From Pandoraea pneumonica (GTDB lineage Bacteria > Pseudomonadota > Gammaproteobacteria > Burkholderiales > Burkholderiaceae): a DNA stretch of 64,000 nt. The translations under genes were made by a program, and so were the position numbers. The notes beneath the pieces were generated by a model, which was not told the origin of the DNA, did no database searches, and worked only from the letters and a program-made list of their open reading frames with translations. The stretch lies in contig NZ_CABPSK010000001.1 in assembly GCF_902459645.1 (NCBI RefSeq), positions 1,860,001-1,924,000 on the forward strand, read 5' to 3'. Below are positions 16,724 through 26,339 of the stretch, one piece after another (the first letter of the stretch is position 1; every line of letters begins with the position of its first letter).

Positions 16724-17374
16724 ATGCCGTTCCTCGATCGCGCCGCTGCCGGCAATGCCCTCGCCGAAACCCTCGCCTCGCACACGGTGCTCGCGCAATG
16801 CGGGCCGCCGCTCGTGCTGGCGATTCCGCGTGGCGGTGTGCCCGTCGCGATGCCCATCGCCAGACATCTGAACGGCACGCTCGACGTGCTGCTCGCTCAT
16901 AAGCTCGGCGCGCCGCATCAGAGTGAATTGGCCGTGGGTGCCGTCGATGAATTCGGCGGGATTTTTCTGGCGGACCATGCGTTGTCGTTAGGCGCGACGG
17001 GCACCTACCTCGCACGCGAGACCGCCCGGCAGCGCGCGCTGTTACAGCAACGGCGTCAAGCCTATACGCCGGGACGCGGCGCGCCGCAGGTGGCGGGATT
17101 ACCCGTGGTGGTGGTCGACGATGGCATTGCGACGGGCGCCACCATGATTGCGGCGCTTCGCGCCTTGCGGCGGCTCGGGGCGGGCCCGCTCGTCGCGTGC
17201 GCACCGGTTGGCGCGCGCGATGCGGTGGCGCGTTTGGCGCCACTGGCCGATGCCGTCGTTTGTCTGGAGCTGCCGGAACCGTTCTATGCCGTGAGCATCG
17301 CGTACAGCGATTTCGCGCAGACCGACGACGCCACCGTCATCGCGTTATTGCGCATGGCCGAAGACGGTCTATAA
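16724..17374 (+). CDS. phosphoribosyltransferase domain protein
   Basis: A 216-residue protein with the type I PRTase fold. The PRPP-binding loop is VVVVDDGIATGATMIAAL (about 126-143), and N-terminal PRGGVPVAM (about 32-40) is the companion loop. HKLGAPHQSELAVGAV (about 60-75) is typical of the broad family annotated as putative phosphoribosyltransferases, often next to erythromycin esterase or dienelactone hydrolase genes. The substrate base is unknown. Confidence 0.85.
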   Translation: MPFLDRAAAGNALAETLASHTVLAQCGPPLVLAIPRGGVPVAMPIARHLNGTLDVLLAHKLGAPHQSELAVGAVDEFGGIFLADHALSLGATGTYLARETARQRALLQQRRQAYTPGRGAPQVAGLPVVVVDDGIATGATMIAALRALRRLGAGPLVACAPVGARDAVARLAPLADAVVCLELPEPFYAVSIAYSDFAQTDDATVIALLRMAEDGL

Positions 17375-17539
17375 GCACAGGGGCACAGTCGCTGCCTCGC
17401 GCGCCGCGTGGGCATAGCGGCGAGCGGTGCGATTGCACTACACTTGAGCCTTGCACGCCAACCGGTCGCCGTGGGGTCGCTTGCGCCACAGCGAGCGCCG
17501 CCGATGCTTCCTGCCTTTTCAGATTCGACGGAGCCTGAC

Positions 17540-18070
17540 ATGACGACGTCCCTGATTCTCAACGTGATCGGCCCGGACCGCCCGGGGCTGGTCAACGCCA
17601 TCGCCGATCGTGCCACTGCCGCCGGTGCCAACTGGCTCGAAAGCCGCCTCGCCAATCTGGCCGGTCAGTTCGCTGGCATCGTGCATCTTCAAGTGCCCGA
17701 CGAGCGCGTCGCCACCCTCACACAAGCCTTGCAAGCCCTCGAGACCCACGGGCTGCGCGTGTCGGTCACGCACGCCCAAAGCGCCGCCGCCGATCCCGGT
17801 GCGCGTTTACTGCAACTCGATCTCGTCGGCCAGGATCACCCCGGCATCGTCAAAGAAATCTCGCACGTGCTCTTCGCGCGTGGCATCAGCATCGACGAAC
17901 TCGACACCGAGTGCGTCGAAGGCTCGATGTCCGGCGGCACGCTGTTTCGCGCCACCGCTCGCCTGCGCGTGCCGGCCAACGTCTCGACCGACGCCCTTCG
18001 TCAAGTGCTCGAAGGGCTAGCCAACGACCTCATGGTCGACGTCGAACTCGATTCGCCCGCCGGTGCCTGA
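17540..18070 (+). CDS. ACT-domain protein, glycine cleavage system transcriptional repressor (GcvR) family
   Basis: A 176-residue protein with two ACT domains, each opening with the same ligand-loop pattern: VIGPDRPGLVNAIADRA (about 8-24) and LVGQDHPGIVKEISHVL (about 95-111). GcvR-type proteins sense glycine or other small ligands and modulate GcvA or related regulators by protein contact; they have no DNA-binding domain, and none is seen here. GGAG before ATG 17540 supports this start over 17408. The next gene begins at or near its stop codon. Confidence 0.83.
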   Translation: MTTSLILNVIGPDRPGLVNAIADRATAAGANWLESRLANLAGQFAGIVHLQVPDERVATLTQALQALETHGLRVSVTHAQSAAADPGARLLQLDLVGQDHPGIVKEISHVLFARGISIDELDTECVEGSMSGGTLFRATARLRVPANVSTDALRQVLEGLANDLMVDVELDSPAGA

Positions 18071-18080
18071 GCGCGCGCCG

Positions 18081-18695
18081 ATGAAGCGAGCCTTCCTGTT
18101 CGTCCTCGCCACCGTCGCCATCATTGCCGTCCTCTCGCTCGCCCCGCTGCCGTTCGAGCGCGAGACGCATGTGGTGAACGTGATCACCCTGCGCCAGCCG
18201 CCGCAGGTCGTTTATGACTACGTGACCACCCCAGCCACTTGGCCCAAGTGGCATCCGGCATCGCTTGCGGTGGAAGGCGCGACCGAGCGTCCACTCGGAC
18301 TCGGCGGCGAAGTCGCAGAGGAATTCCGTCTCGCAGGCCGTCACGGCATCATTCACTGGAAGGTTGTCGAAGCGCAGCCGCCGCTCACGTGGCGCATCGA
18401 AGGCGAAGTCAACCGGCGGCCGTCGGGCGAGGTGCGATACAAGCTCACGCCAGAAGGCACGGGAACACGCTTCGAGCGCGATTTCATCTATCGCACACCG
18501 AACCTGTTGTTCCTCGTGCTCGACCCGATCTTCATCGGGCCACGCGTGCGAGCGGAATCGGCACAAGGAGCGCTGCAACTGACGCAGGCCTTCGATGCAA
18601 TGGCCACTTCGGCGCAGACGGCAACGCCTGCGGCGCCTGCCGATAGCTCGGAGGCTGGGAGCACGGCGTCCGCCGCGGGTGCGGCAAAGCCCTGA
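18081..18695 (+). CDS. SRPBCC (START-like) family protein
   Basis: About 205 residues. An N-terminal hydrophobic segment (RAFLFVLATVAIIAVLSLAP) anchors or exports it. The START-like helix-grip fold follows, recognisable by QPPQVVYDYVTTPATWPKWHP (split here as QPPQVVYDYV and PATWPKWHP) and by a C-terminal helix. The tail is Ala/Ser/Thr-rich. A GTG at 18063 overlapping the previous stop is an alternative start. Such domains bind hydrophobic ligands; the ligand is unknown. The convergent iclR-type gene ends at the very next base. Confidence 0.75.
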   Translation: MKRAFLFVLATVAIIAVLSLAPLPFERETHVVNVITLRQPPQVVYDYVTTPATWPKWHPASLAVEGATERPLGLGGEVAEEFRLAGRHGIIHWKVVEAQPPLTWRIEGEVNRRPSGEVRYKLTPEGTGTRFERDFIYRTPNLLFLVLDPIFIGPRVRAESAQGALQLTQAFDAMATSAQTATPAAPADSSEAGSTASAAGAAKP

Positions 18696-19454
18696 TTACT
18701 CGTTGAACGTGGCGGCCATCGTCTCGGCGGCGGCCTGTAGTTCCGGCAAGTAGGTCATGAGTTTATCGAGCGTCGAATGCTCGGCACTGGCCTGCACCGC
18801 GATGGCCGCGCACGCCCGATTGCGATCGAGCATGACCGGCACAGCCACGGCAATCATGCCCGGCACGTGCTCTTCGTTGTTCGTGCCGACACGGCGCTTT
18901 CGCGTCTCGGCCAGTTCCGCGCGCAAATCTTCGAGATCGGTAATCGTGTTCTCGGCGCGCGGGCGCAACGGCAAATGCGCAATCAGCTTTTCGCGCCGGG
19001 CGCGGGGCAGGAATGCCAACAACAGCTTGCCGCTCGCCGTGCAGTGCAACGGCACCCGCGAGCCCGGCGAGAGCTTGAGCTGGCGCGACCATTCGGTCTC
19101 CACACGATCGAGATACACCAGATCGTCGCCCGAGAGCATCGACAGGTTGCAGGTCTCGCCGAGCTTATCCACCAGTTGCTGGAGAATGGCGTGGCGCGCC
19201 GCCGCCGGGCCAGCGTGCATCAGCGCATTGACCGCCAGCGCGCGCACGCGCGACGACGGCTCGTAATGGCGGCTGCCCGCCTCGCGCGTGACGAGCCAAG
19301 CGGCTTCCAACTGTTTGAGAATGCGATGAACGGTCTGTTTCGGCAGACCGATGGCGGCAACGATCTCTGCCAATGTCATGGGCGCGCCTGCGGCGCAGAG
19401 AATTTCGAGAATGCGGAATGCGCGGACGGCCGCGGCGTTCGACTGATTACTCAT
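18696..19454 (-). CDS. IclR family transcriptional regulator
   Basis: A 252-residue regulator. The winged helix-turn-helix is at about 10-70 (MTLAEIVAAIGLPKQTVHRILKQL in outline), and the C-terminal effector domain includes LSMLSGDDLVYLDRVET, LHCTASGKLLLAF and GMIAVAVPVM. MSNQSN at 19454 is taken as the start; 19511 is possible. The target could be the beta-hydroxyacid dehydrogenase gene upstream on the same strand, since IclR proteins often control small acid catabolism, but no operator was recognised. Confidence 0.87.
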   Translation of the reverse strand: MSNQSNAAAVRAFRILEILCAAGAPMTLAEIVAAIGLPKQTVHRILKQLEAAWLVTREAGSRHYEPSSRVRALAVNALMHAGPAAARHAILQQLVDKLGETCNLSMLSGDDLVYLDRVETEWSRQLKLSPGSRVPLHCTASGKLLLAFLPRARREKLIAHLPLRPRAENTITDLEDLRAELAETRKRRVGTNNEEHVPGMIAVAVPVMLDRNRACAAIAVQASAEHSTLDKLMTYLPELQAAAETMAATFNE

Positions 19455-19668
19455 GCCGGTTTTAGGATCTTTGTCAGTGTCGTTATGAATCGCGGCGGTC
19501 TCCTCCCGCACGACACTGGCTAAGCGCTAAACCACCGCGCTGGCCGTCGCCGTGCCGTCGCACCACGACGTCCCGTTTTCCGCATTCTAGTGCCAACCGG
19601 TATCGGCTGACGATTGGAGACAAACCCGGAGATGAACCCGGAGACTGCCCCGAAGACGGCCCCGGCGC

Positions 19669-20595
19669 TCAGTCCTTGCCCGAGAGCACGCGCAGACGGT
19701 GGATCAGGCTAGACGTGTCCCAGCGGCGTCCGCCCAGGGCCTGCACATCGCCATAAAACTGATCGACCAGCGCGGTCACCGGCAGCGACACGCCCTGTCG
19801 CTGCGCCTCCGCCAGGCAAAGCCCGAGGTCCTTGCGCATCCAATCCACAGCGAAACCGTAGTCGAACTTGCCCTCGATCATTGTCTGACCGCGGTTATCC
19901 ATCTGCCAGCTCGCAGCGGCCCCCTTATTAATGACGTCGAGCACGAGCTTCATGTCGAGACCGGCCTGCTGCCCGAAGTTGATCGCCTCGGACAACCCCT
20001 GCACGAGCCCGGCGATGCAAATCTGATTGACCATCTTGGCGAGTTGGCCCGCGCCCGCCTCCCCAATACGGGTGACGGCACGGCCATAGGCGCGAAGCGT
20101 CTCAGCGACCTGATCGAACGCCGCGGCATCGCCACCGCACATGATCGTGAGCGCCCCATTCTTGGCCCCCGCTTCACCACCGGAGACCGGCGCGTCGACG
20201 AAGTTCAGGCCCTTGTCGCGCGCGGCGGCGTAGAGTTCGCGGGCCACATCGGCGGACGCCGTCGTGTGGTCGACGAACACAGCGCCCGCTTTCATACCGG
20301 CAAATGCGCCGTGCTCACCGAGGACCACGCTGCGCAAGTCGTCGTCGTTGCCCACGCAGGCGGCCACGATATCGGCGTCGCGCACGGCTTCGGCCGGGGT
20401 GGCCGCATGACTGCCGCCATATTCCTTCGCCCACTGTTGTGCTTTGGCCGCCGTGCGGTTGTAGACGGTGACCGTGTGACCGGCGCGTTGCAGATGACCG
20501 GCCATGGGATACCCCATGACGCCCAGACCGAGAAAGGCGATACGAACCGTTTGGACGGCTTTGGGGGCGGGAGCTTGCGTTTCGGGGGAAGTCAC
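19669..20595 (-). CDS. NAD(P)-dependent beta-hydroxyacid dehydrogenase (2-hydroxy-3-oxopropionate reductase / 3-hydroxyisobutyrate dehydrogenase family)
   Basis: A Rossmann-fold oxidoreductase of about 308 residues. Motifs in order: IAFLGLGVMGYPMAGHL (NAD(P) binding), FVDAPVSGGEAGAKNGALTIM (substrate binding, given here as FVDAPVSGGEAG), AGQLAKMVNQ with the catalytic Lys, and KDLGLCLAEA. A GTG at 20595 with GAGG nearby gives the family's usual length; ATG 20652 would add a 19-residue tail. The likely reaction is tartronate semialdehyde to glycerate or a related step, but the substrate is not decided by the motifs. Confidence 0.85.
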   Translation of the reverse strand: MTSPETQAPAPKAVQTVRIAFLGLGVMGYPMAGHLQRAGHTVTVYNRTAAKAQQWAKEYGGSHAATPAEAVRDADIVAACVGNDDDLRSVVLGEHGAFAGMKAGAVFVDHTTASADVARELYAAARDKGLNFVDAPVSGGEAGAKNGALTIMCGGDAAAFDQVAETLRAYGRAVTRIGEAGAGQLAKMVNQICIAGLVQGLSEAINFGQQAGLDMKLVLDVINKGAAASWQMDNRGQTMIEGKFDYGFAVDWMRKDLGLCLAEAQRQGVSLPVTALVDQFYGDVQALGGRRWDTSSLIHRLRVLSGKD

Positions 20596-20891
20596 TTCGA
20601 AGGGCCTCGCAGGTAGTTTTACAGACTGAAAAACGGCGCTCGTACGATGCATGCGTGCGGGGGCCGGATTCTCTCGAATATCAGGGGGCTTGCGAGCCGT
20701 CATTATAGGGACGCTCCCGCCGCCCACGCCAGAGACACTCCCACGCGTGTCGCCCGGTACACGGGGCACCGCGCCGAATTCGCCCCACTTTGGTGCGCGC
20801 CGGCGACGGCAAAAATCGCGGGCTGAGACACGGTTGTTGCATGGAGTTGAAAAATTCTGTTTCCGTGACTGGCGTTGTTGCCGCGTTCCGA

Positions 20892-20897
20892 TACAAT
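20892..20897 (+). promoter_or_regulatory. candidate -10 element for the Tol-Pal operon
   Basis: TACAAT, near-consensus, lies 8 bases before ATG 20905 and there is no ribosome site there. Transcription starting about 7 bases downstream would begin at the ATG itself, i.e. a leaderless mRNA. No good -35 is visible, so confidence is low. Confidence 0.3.
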
Positions 20898-20904
20898 GCG
20901 CGGC

Positions 20905-21387
20905 ATGGCTGATTTTGATACCAGTTGGTCAATCCGCGTTTACTACGAGGACACCGACGCCGGCGGCGTCGTCTTCTACGCCAACTACCTTAAATTCTTT
21001 GAACGGGCCCGCACCGAGTGGCTCCGTTCGCTCGGCATCGAACAACTCCAACTGGCCCGCGACACCGGCATGATTTTCATCGTGCGCTCGACTGCGCTCG
21101 ACTACCTGAGCCCCGCCCGGCTGGACGATCTCGTGATCGTGCGAAGCCGCATCGAGCATCTCGGCGGCGCGAGTGTCGACTTTCTTCAAGAAGCCTGGCG
21201 CGATGCGCCCGACGGCAGCAGCGAACTGTTGGCGCGCGGCAGCATCAAAATCGGCTGTGTGTCGGCCGACACGTTGCGCCCAGGCAGAATTCCGGCGAAC
21301 GTGCGGCTCGCCATGCAATCGGCCATTGCCGCCAACAAGTCCGTCAGTGCAGTTGCCCACGCCGGGAGCGGCGCGGCGGCCGCCTGA
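20905..21387 (+). CDS. ybgC: Tol-Pal system-associated acyl-CoA thioesterase YbgC
   Basis: A 160-residue hotdog-fold thioesterase. The signature VYYEDTDAGGVVFYANYLKFFERARTEWL (in parts: YEDTDAGGVVFYANY, FFERARTEWL) contains the catalytic Asp. First gene of the tol-pal cluster, ending 39 bp before tolQ. In E. coli it acts on short-chain or phospholipid-linked acyl thioesters and is not essential for Tol function. In-frame ATG 20896 is an alternative start. Confidence 0.93.
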   Translation: MADFDTSWSIRVYYEDTDAGGVVFYANYLKFFERARTEWLRSLGIEQLQLARDTGMIFIVRSTALDYLSPARLDDLVIVRSRIEHLGGASVDFLQEAWRDAPDGSSELLARGSIKIGCVSADTLRPGRIPANVRLAMQSAIAANKSVSAVAHAGSGAAAA

Positions 21388-21426
21388 TCCCAGGGACAAG
21401 AATTCCGGTCAGTCAATAACCACACC

Positions 21427-22101
21427 ATGCCCGATCAAGACCTTTCCATCATTTCGCTGGTCATGCATGCCAGCGTGCTCGCACAGGCCGTGATGGCCCT
21501 GCTGTTGCTGCTCTCGCTGTTGTCGTGGACGCACATCTTCCGCAAGATCTTCGCCATTCGCCGGGCCCGCGCCCAGACCGAGCGCTTCGAGCGCGACTTC
21601 TGGTCGGGCGGCGATTTGCAGGCGTTGTATCAAAGCGCACTCAACAACCGTCATCAGACCGGTGCGCTCGAGCGCATCTTCGAGTCGGGCATGCGCGAAT
21701 ACATGAAGGCGAGCGAAAAAGGCCTGAACGATCCGCACGCCATTCTCGACGGCGCCCGCCGTGCGATGCGCGCTTCCTTTCAACGTGAAATGGACTCGCT
21801 CGAGAACAATTTGCCGTTCCTCGCGTCGGTCGGTTCGGTCAGCCCGTACATTGGTCTGTTCGGTACGGTGTGGGGTATCATGAACGCTTTCCGCGGCCTG
21901 TCGAACGTACAACAAGCTACGCTCGCCAATGTGGCGCCGGGTATCGCGGAAGCGCTGGTGGCAACGGCCATCGGCCTGTTCGCCGCTATCCCTGCCGTGG
22001 TTGCCTACAACCGCTTCGCCACCGACATCGACCGGCTGTCGATCCGCTTCGAAAGCTTCATCGAAGAGTTCTCCAACATCCTGCAACGGCAGATTCACTA
22101 A
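21427..22101 (+). CDS. tolQ: Tol-Pal system protein TolQ
   Basis: A 224-residue inner-membrane proton-channel subunit of the ExbB/TolQ/MotA family, with three membrane helices: one near residues 15-37, and two in the conserved C-terminal half (SVGSVSPYIGLFGTVWGIMNAF and ATAIGLFAAIPAVVAYN, here abbreviated to GLFGTVWGIM and ATAIGLFAAIPAVV). With TolR it uses the proton motive force to energise TolA and outer-membrane constriction at division. Confidence 0.95.
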   Translation: MPDQDLSIISLVMHASVLAQAVMALLLLLSLLSWTHIFRKIFAIRRARAQTERFERDFWSGGDLQALYQSALNNRHQTGALERIFESGMREYMKASEKGLNDPHAILDGARRAMRASFQREMDSLENNLPFLASVGSVSPYIGLFGTVWGIMNAFRGLSNVQQATLANVAPGIAEALVATAIGLFAAIPAVVAYNRFATDIDRLSIRFESFIEEFSNILQRQIH

Positions 22102-22122
22102 GCACTCCGGGAGCGCCGAGAC

Positions 22123-22557
22123 ATGGCAGGTTCTATGCGCAACGCTCGCCGCGGCCGTCGCGCCATGGCAGACATCAACGTCGTACCGTACATCGACGTG
22201 ATGCTGGTGCTGCTCGTCATTTTTATGGTGGCAGCGCCCCTGGTGGCGCCGTCGATCGTCAATTTGCCCAGCGTGGCCAACGCCAGCCCGCAGCAACAAA
22301 CGCCGCCGGTCGTCGTCAATATCGAAGCCGACAACCGCATGCTGGTTCGCTATAAGGATGGTGAAAACACGATCGAACAGCGCATGAGCGCTGGCGATCT
22401 GACCGGGTTCTTGCAAGGCCGTCAGGCTGCCAACCCGGATCAGCCGGTTGTCATCGCCGCCGACAAGTCGGTGCGCTATGAAATCGTCATGAACGTGATG
22501 TCCGATCTGAAGGCCCAGGGTGTCAAGCGCGTGGGCCTGCTCGTCAAGCAGAAATGA
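22123..22557 (+). CDS. tolR: Tol-Pal system protein TolR
   Basis: A 144-residue ExbD/TolR protein. It has one N-terminal membrane helix containing the proton-binding Asp (INVVPYIDVMLVLLVIFMV, Asp in YIDVM) and a periplasmic domain of strands and helices ending KRVGLLVKQK. GGGAG before ATG. Its stop overlaps the tolA start (ATGA), so the two are translationally coupled. Confidence 0.95.
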   Translation: MAGSMRNARRGRRAMADINVVPYIDVMLVLLVIFMVAAPLVAPSIVNLPSVANASPQQQTPPVVVNIEADNRMLVRYKDGENTIEQRMSAGDLTGFLQGRQAANPDQPVVIAADKSVRYEIVMNVMSDLKAQGVKRVGLLVKQK

Positions 22558-23597
22558 GCCGCACCGTAGCCCGACCCGACCGCCCCATTGGTCCGCGCAA
22601 AGATGAGCGCGGCACGGGGCGGGCATTCCTCCTCGCGCTGTTCATGCACGCGCTGCTGTTCGCGCTGCTCTTCTATGGCATGCGCTGGCAGAACAGCTCG
22701 CCCGCAGGTTCCGAAGCGGAATTGTGGACACCGACCGAAGTCGCCACGCCGACGCCGCCGGTGGTAACGCCGCCACCGACACCGGCACCGCCCGCGATCG
22801 CCACGCCCACGCCGCCGCAGGAAGACGCCGACATCGCCCTCCAGCAGAAAAAGCGCAAGCAGGAGCAGGAGGCGGCCGAACAGGCGCGTCTGCTCGAAGC
22901 GCAGCAGGAAAAGGCACGTCAGGAAGCCCTTAAGCAAAAGCAGTTGGCCGACCAGCAGGCGGCCGCCGATATCGCACGCAAGAAGGCCGCCGCCGATGAG
23001 GCCGCGCGCCAGCAAAAGCTTGCCGATCAAAAGAAAGCCGACGACCAGAAGCGCCAGAAGGAAGAGGACGCGAAGAAGGCCGAACAATTGAAGCAGCAGC
23101 AACTCGCCGAAGCACAGAAGAAGGCCGACGCCGAGAAGAAGGCGGCGGAAGATAAGGCCGCCAAGGCCAAGGCCGCACAACAAGCCGCCGCGCAAAAGGC
23201 CGCAGATGCGGCGCGCGAGCAACGTCTGGCATCGCTGCGTGGCATGGCAACCGGTACGCCGGGCGCCAACGGCAACGGGCTGGGCACGCAGGCAGGCGGC
23301 ACGGGTGCAGGCGGCGGCGGCACGGCTTCAGCCGGTTATGCCGAACGCGTGAAAGCCCGAGTCAAACCGAATATTGCTTATGGCGGCGATACGACAGGTA
23401 ATCCGCAAGTCGTCGTCGCCGTGCGCGTGGCACCGGACGGCAGCATTCTGTCGATGCAGGTGACGAAGTCGAGCGGCAATCCGGAGTGGGACGCCGCCGC
23501 CTTGGCTGGCATCAAGAAATCAGACCCCTTGCCGCGCGACGTCGACGGCAAAGCCCCGCCCCCGACGTTCAACATTGCGCTCCGCCCCAAGGGCTGA
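22554..23597 (+). CDS. tolA: Tol-Pal system protein TolA
   Basis: A 347-residue protein spanning the periplasm. It has an N-terminal membrane helix (about residues 22-42), a Pro/Thr-rich segment (about 55-85), a long Ala/Lys/Gln/Glu-rich helix (about 90-225) that is the TolA domain II, a Gly-rich hinge (about 230-255), and a C-terminal TonB-like domain (YAERVKARVKPNI onward) that contacts TolB, Pal and many phages or colicins. The low-complexity middle is typical and not a sign of error. Confidence 0.94.
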   Translation: MSRTVARPDRPIGPRKDERGTGRAFLLALFMHALLFALLFYGMRWQNSSPAGSEAELWTPTEVATPTPPVVTPPPTPAPPAIATPTPPQEDADIALQQKKRKQEQEAAEQARLLEAQQEKARQEALKQKQLADQQAAADIARKKAAADEAARQQKLADQKKADDQKRQKEEDAKKAEQLKQQQLAEAQKKADAEKKAAEDKAAKAKAAQQAAAQKAADAAREQRLASLRGMATGTPGANGNGLGTQAGGTGAGGGGTASAGYAERVKARVKPNIAYGGDTTGNPQVVVAVRVAPDGSILSMQVTKSSGNPEWDAAALAGIKKSDPLPRDVDGKAPPPTFNIALRPKG

Positions 23598-23699
23598 CGA
23601 ATGTTGTCAAACGGGAACGAAAACCGAGTGATGCGAGTCCATTTTCATCAGGATGTGGTAGAAATGGCCCTTGCACCGCGTAACTGACTAATCGAACGC

Positions 23700-24992
23700 A
23701 TGCGAATTTCCAGTCAATATGCATGGCGTGCGCTGGTAGCCACCTGGCTTACCGCGGCTTGCACGATCGCCCATGCGCAGACCCCGCTCACTGTCGAGAT
23801 CAATGGTGTCGGTACCAACCGCTACCCGATCGCCGTGTCGAACTTCAAGGGCACTGCGCCTACGGACATCGTGTCCGTCGTCAAGGCCGACTTGAGCAAC
23901 AGCGGTCGCTTCAATCAGATCGATACGGGCGGCGCCACCGTTGGCGTGGACGATTCGGTCGATCTCGGTACGTGGCGCGCCAAGGGTGCGAACGCATTCG
24001 TCTCCGGCACCATCACCCCGGCAGGCGGTGGCAACTTCCAGGTCAGCTTCCGCCTGTACGACGCCGTGAACGGCCAGCCGCTCGGCGGCTTGGCACTCAC
24101 GTCATCGGCTGCGAATCTGCGCCTGACCGCGCACAAGATCGCCGACTATATTTATCAAAAGCTGCTGGGCGATCGCGGGGTATTCGCCACGCGCCTGTCG
24201 TACGTGCTGCATACCGGCTCGACCTACCAGCTCCAGATTTCGGACTCGGACGGTCAAGACGCGCGCGTCGCACTGAACAGCCGCGAGCCGATCATCTCGC
24301 CGGCCTGGTCGCCGGACGGCACCAAGGTGGCCTACGTCTCGTTCGAGAAGCGTAAGCCGGTGGTGTACATCCACGATTTGCCGACCGGCCGCCGTGCCGT
24401 GCTCGCCAATGAGAAGGGCAACAACTCGGCACCGTCGTGGTCGCCGGACGGCAGCAAGCTCGCCGTTGCCCTCTCGCGCGATGGCAACACGCAGATCTAT
24501 CAGGTCAACGCCAATGGCGGTGGCCTCAAACGTCTGTCGCGCAGCGGCGCGATCGACACCGAACCGCAGTATTCGCCGGATGGCAAATGGATCTACTTCA
24601 CGAGCGATCGTGGGGGTGGTCCGCAAATCTACAAGATGCCGGCCGGCGGCGAAGGTGAAGGCGCTGCGCAGCGCGTGACCTTCAAGGGGAGTTACAACGT
24701 CAGCCCGCGAATCAGTCCCGACGGCAAATACCTCGCGTTTATCGCGCGTCAGGGTGGCGGATTCAAGCTGAGCGTGCAGGATATGAGTACTGGCGATGTT
24801 ACGGCTCTGACCGACACCAGCCACGACGAGTCACCGAGCTTTGCCGCGAACGGCAAGTACATTCTTTATGCAACGCAGTCGGGGGGCCGAAAGGTTCTCG
24901 CGGCAGTCTCGGTGGACGGGCAAACCCGGCAGATTCTTCAGGTTCGGGGAGGGGAAGTTCGCGAACCCTCCTGGGGCCCTTTTATGCAATAA
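23700..24992 (+). CDS. tolB: Tol-Pal system protein TolB
   Basis: A 430-residue periplasmic protein. The signal peptide ends CTIAHAQ (about 26). An N-terminal alpha/beta domain covers about 30-160, then a six-bladed beta-propeller whose WD40-like repeats are visible as [48 protein letters not shown] and [12 protein letters not shown]. It binds Pal and TolA. The 102-bp gap to tolA contains no clear terminator, so read-through is likely. Confidence 0.96.
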   Translation: MRISSQYAWRALVATWLTAACTIAHAQTPLTVEINGVGTNRYPIAVSNFKGTAPTDIVSVVKADLSNSGRFNQIDTGGATVGVDDSVDLGTWRAKGANAFVSGTITPAGGGNFQVSFRLYDAVNGQPLGGLALTSSAANLRLTAHKIADYIYQKLLGDRGVFATRLSYVLHTGSTYQLQISDSDGQDARVALNSREPIISPAWSPDGTKVAYVSFEKRKPVVYIHDLPTGRRAVLANEKGNNSAPSWSPDGSKLAVALSRDGNTQIYQVNANGGGLKRLSRSGAIDTEPQYSPDGKWIYFTSDRGGGPQIYKMPAGGEGEGAAQRVTFKGSYNVSPRISPDGKYLAFIARQGGGFKLSVQDMSTGDVTALTDTSHDESPSFAANGKYILYATQSGGRKVLAAVSVDGQTRQILQVRGGEVREPSWGPFMQ

Positions 24993-25022
24993 CATCAACA
25001 GCAACATCCAACGGAGGCTCAT

Positions 25023-25523
25023 ATGAGTTCCCTGCTTCGTAATATCCTCGCCATCTCTTCGCTGGCCGCTTTGGCCGCTTGCTCGTCGGGCGTGAAGCTT
25101 GACGACCAGGCTAACGCCAACAAGGGTCAAACCACCACGGACGCTCGTGCTGTCGCCCCCGTCGACGCATCGGCTGACGAGCTGAACAACCCGAACGGCC
25201 CGCTCGCCAAGCGCAGCGTGTACTTCGGCTTCGACCAATACAACGTCGACGCACAGTACACCCCGCTGCTCCAGGCACACGCCAACTTCCTGAACAAGTA
25301 CTCGCAACGTCACGTGCTGGTTCAGGGCAACACCGACCCGCGCGGCACGAGCGAGTACAACCTGGCCCTGGGTCAGAAGCGTGCTGAATCGGTCGTGAAG
25401 GCCATGTCGGCACTGGGCGCCAACACCAGCCAGATGGAAGCTGTTTCGCTGGGCAAGGAAAAGGCTACCGGTACTGACGAAGCTGGTTGGGCGCAAGACC
25501 GTCGCGCCGATCTGGCTTATTGA
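25023..25523 (+). CDS. pal: peptidoglycan-associated lipoprotein Pal
   Basis: A 166-residue outer-membrane lipoprotein. The lipobox is LAAC (Cys about 20) after a short hydrophobic signal. The OmpA-C domain carries VYFGFDQYNVD and the peptidoglycan-binding motif GNTDPRGTSEYNLALGQKRAESV (in part: NTDPRGTSEYNLALGQKRA). It anchors the outer membrane to peptidoglycan and binds TolB. GGAGG lies before the start at 25023. Confidence 0.96.
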   Translation: MSSLLRNILAISSLAALAACSSGVKLDDQANANKGQTTTDARAVAPVDASADELNNPNGPLAKRSVYFGFDQYNVDAQYTPLLQAHANFLNKYSQRHVLVQGNTDPRGTSEYNLALGQKRAESVVKAMSALGANTSQMEAVSLGKEKATGTDEAGWAQDRRADLAY

Positions 25524-25533
25524 TTGAATCGCC

Positions 25534-26277
25534 ATGACGTCTCGTTTGCTTAAAAACCTGATCTGTGCGGCGACGCTTGGCACTACGCTGCTGAGCCCGC
25601 TCGCGCATGCCGGACTGTTCGACGACGACGAGGCGCGCAAAGCGATCCTCGATATCCGCAGCCGTCTGGATTCGGACAAGCAGCGGATCGAGGGGCTCAC
25701 GCGCAACGTGCTGGATTTGAACAACCAGATCCAGCAGTTGCAGCGTGATCTGGCCGACCAGCGCGGCCAGAACGAAGATCTGAAAAACCAGCTTGCGAAC
25801 CTGCAACAAAGTCAGAAGGACTTCTACAACGACCTCGATGGCCGTTTGAAGAAATTCGAACCACAGCAGATGACCGTCGGCGGCGTGACAGGCACCGTCC
25901 AACCGGGCGAGAAAGATGTCTTTGACGCCGCGCTGACGAAATTCCGCAATGGTGACTACAAGGGTGCGCAAACGGCATTCCGGACCTTCTCTGCCAAGTA
26001 TCCCGACAGCCCGTATCAGCCCGAAGCACAGTTCTGGCTTGGCAATGCGCAGTACGCCAATAAGGATCTGAAGGGCTCGACCGCGACGCTGCAAGGGGTC
26101 GTGGCGAAGTATCCGACGAGTCCGAAGGCGGCCGAATCGATGCTGGCAATTGCCAGTAATCAGGCCGAATCCGGGCAGACGGCAGCAGCTAAAAAGACGT
26201 TGCAAGATTTGGTGGCCAAGTACCCGGACAGCGAATCGGCAGCGGAGGCCAAGAAGCGTGCGGCCAAGCTGAAGTAA
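25534..26277 (+). CDS. cpoB: cell division coordinator CpoB (YbgF)
   Basis: A 247-residue periplasmic protein. The signal peptide ends LAHA (about 26), a coiled-coil trimerisation region covers about 35-105 (IRSRLDSDKQRIEGL and LQRDLADQRGQNEDL), and TPR repeats occupy the C-terminal half (FRNGDYKGAQTAFRTF, QFWLGNAQYANKDL). It links Tol-Pal to PBP1B-driven septal peptidoglycan synthesis. Last gene of the operon, 10 bp after pal. Confidence 0.94.
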   Translation: MTSRLLKNLICAATLGTTLLSPLAHAGLFDDDEARKAILDIRSRLDSDKQRIEGLTRNVLDLNNQIQQLQRDLADQRGQNEDLKNQLANLQQSQKDFYNDLDGRLKKFEPQQMTVGGVTGTVQPGEKDVFDAALTKFRNGDYKGAQTAFRTFSAKYPDSPYQPEAQFWLGNAQYANKDLKGSTATLQGVVAKYPTSPKAAESMLAIASNQAESGQTAAAKKTLQDLVAKYPDSESAAEAKKRAAKLK

Positions 26278-26339
26278 GACGCCCCGCGGGAAGTTGCGCG
26301 AACCTGCTTCCCGTGTCAGGTCTCTCGTCAAAACGTATG

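Noticed and set aside
22554-23597. Low-complexity Ala/Lys stretch in tolA as a possible sequencing or repeat artefact
   Set aside because: It is the normal helical domain II of TolA and the frame is intact.
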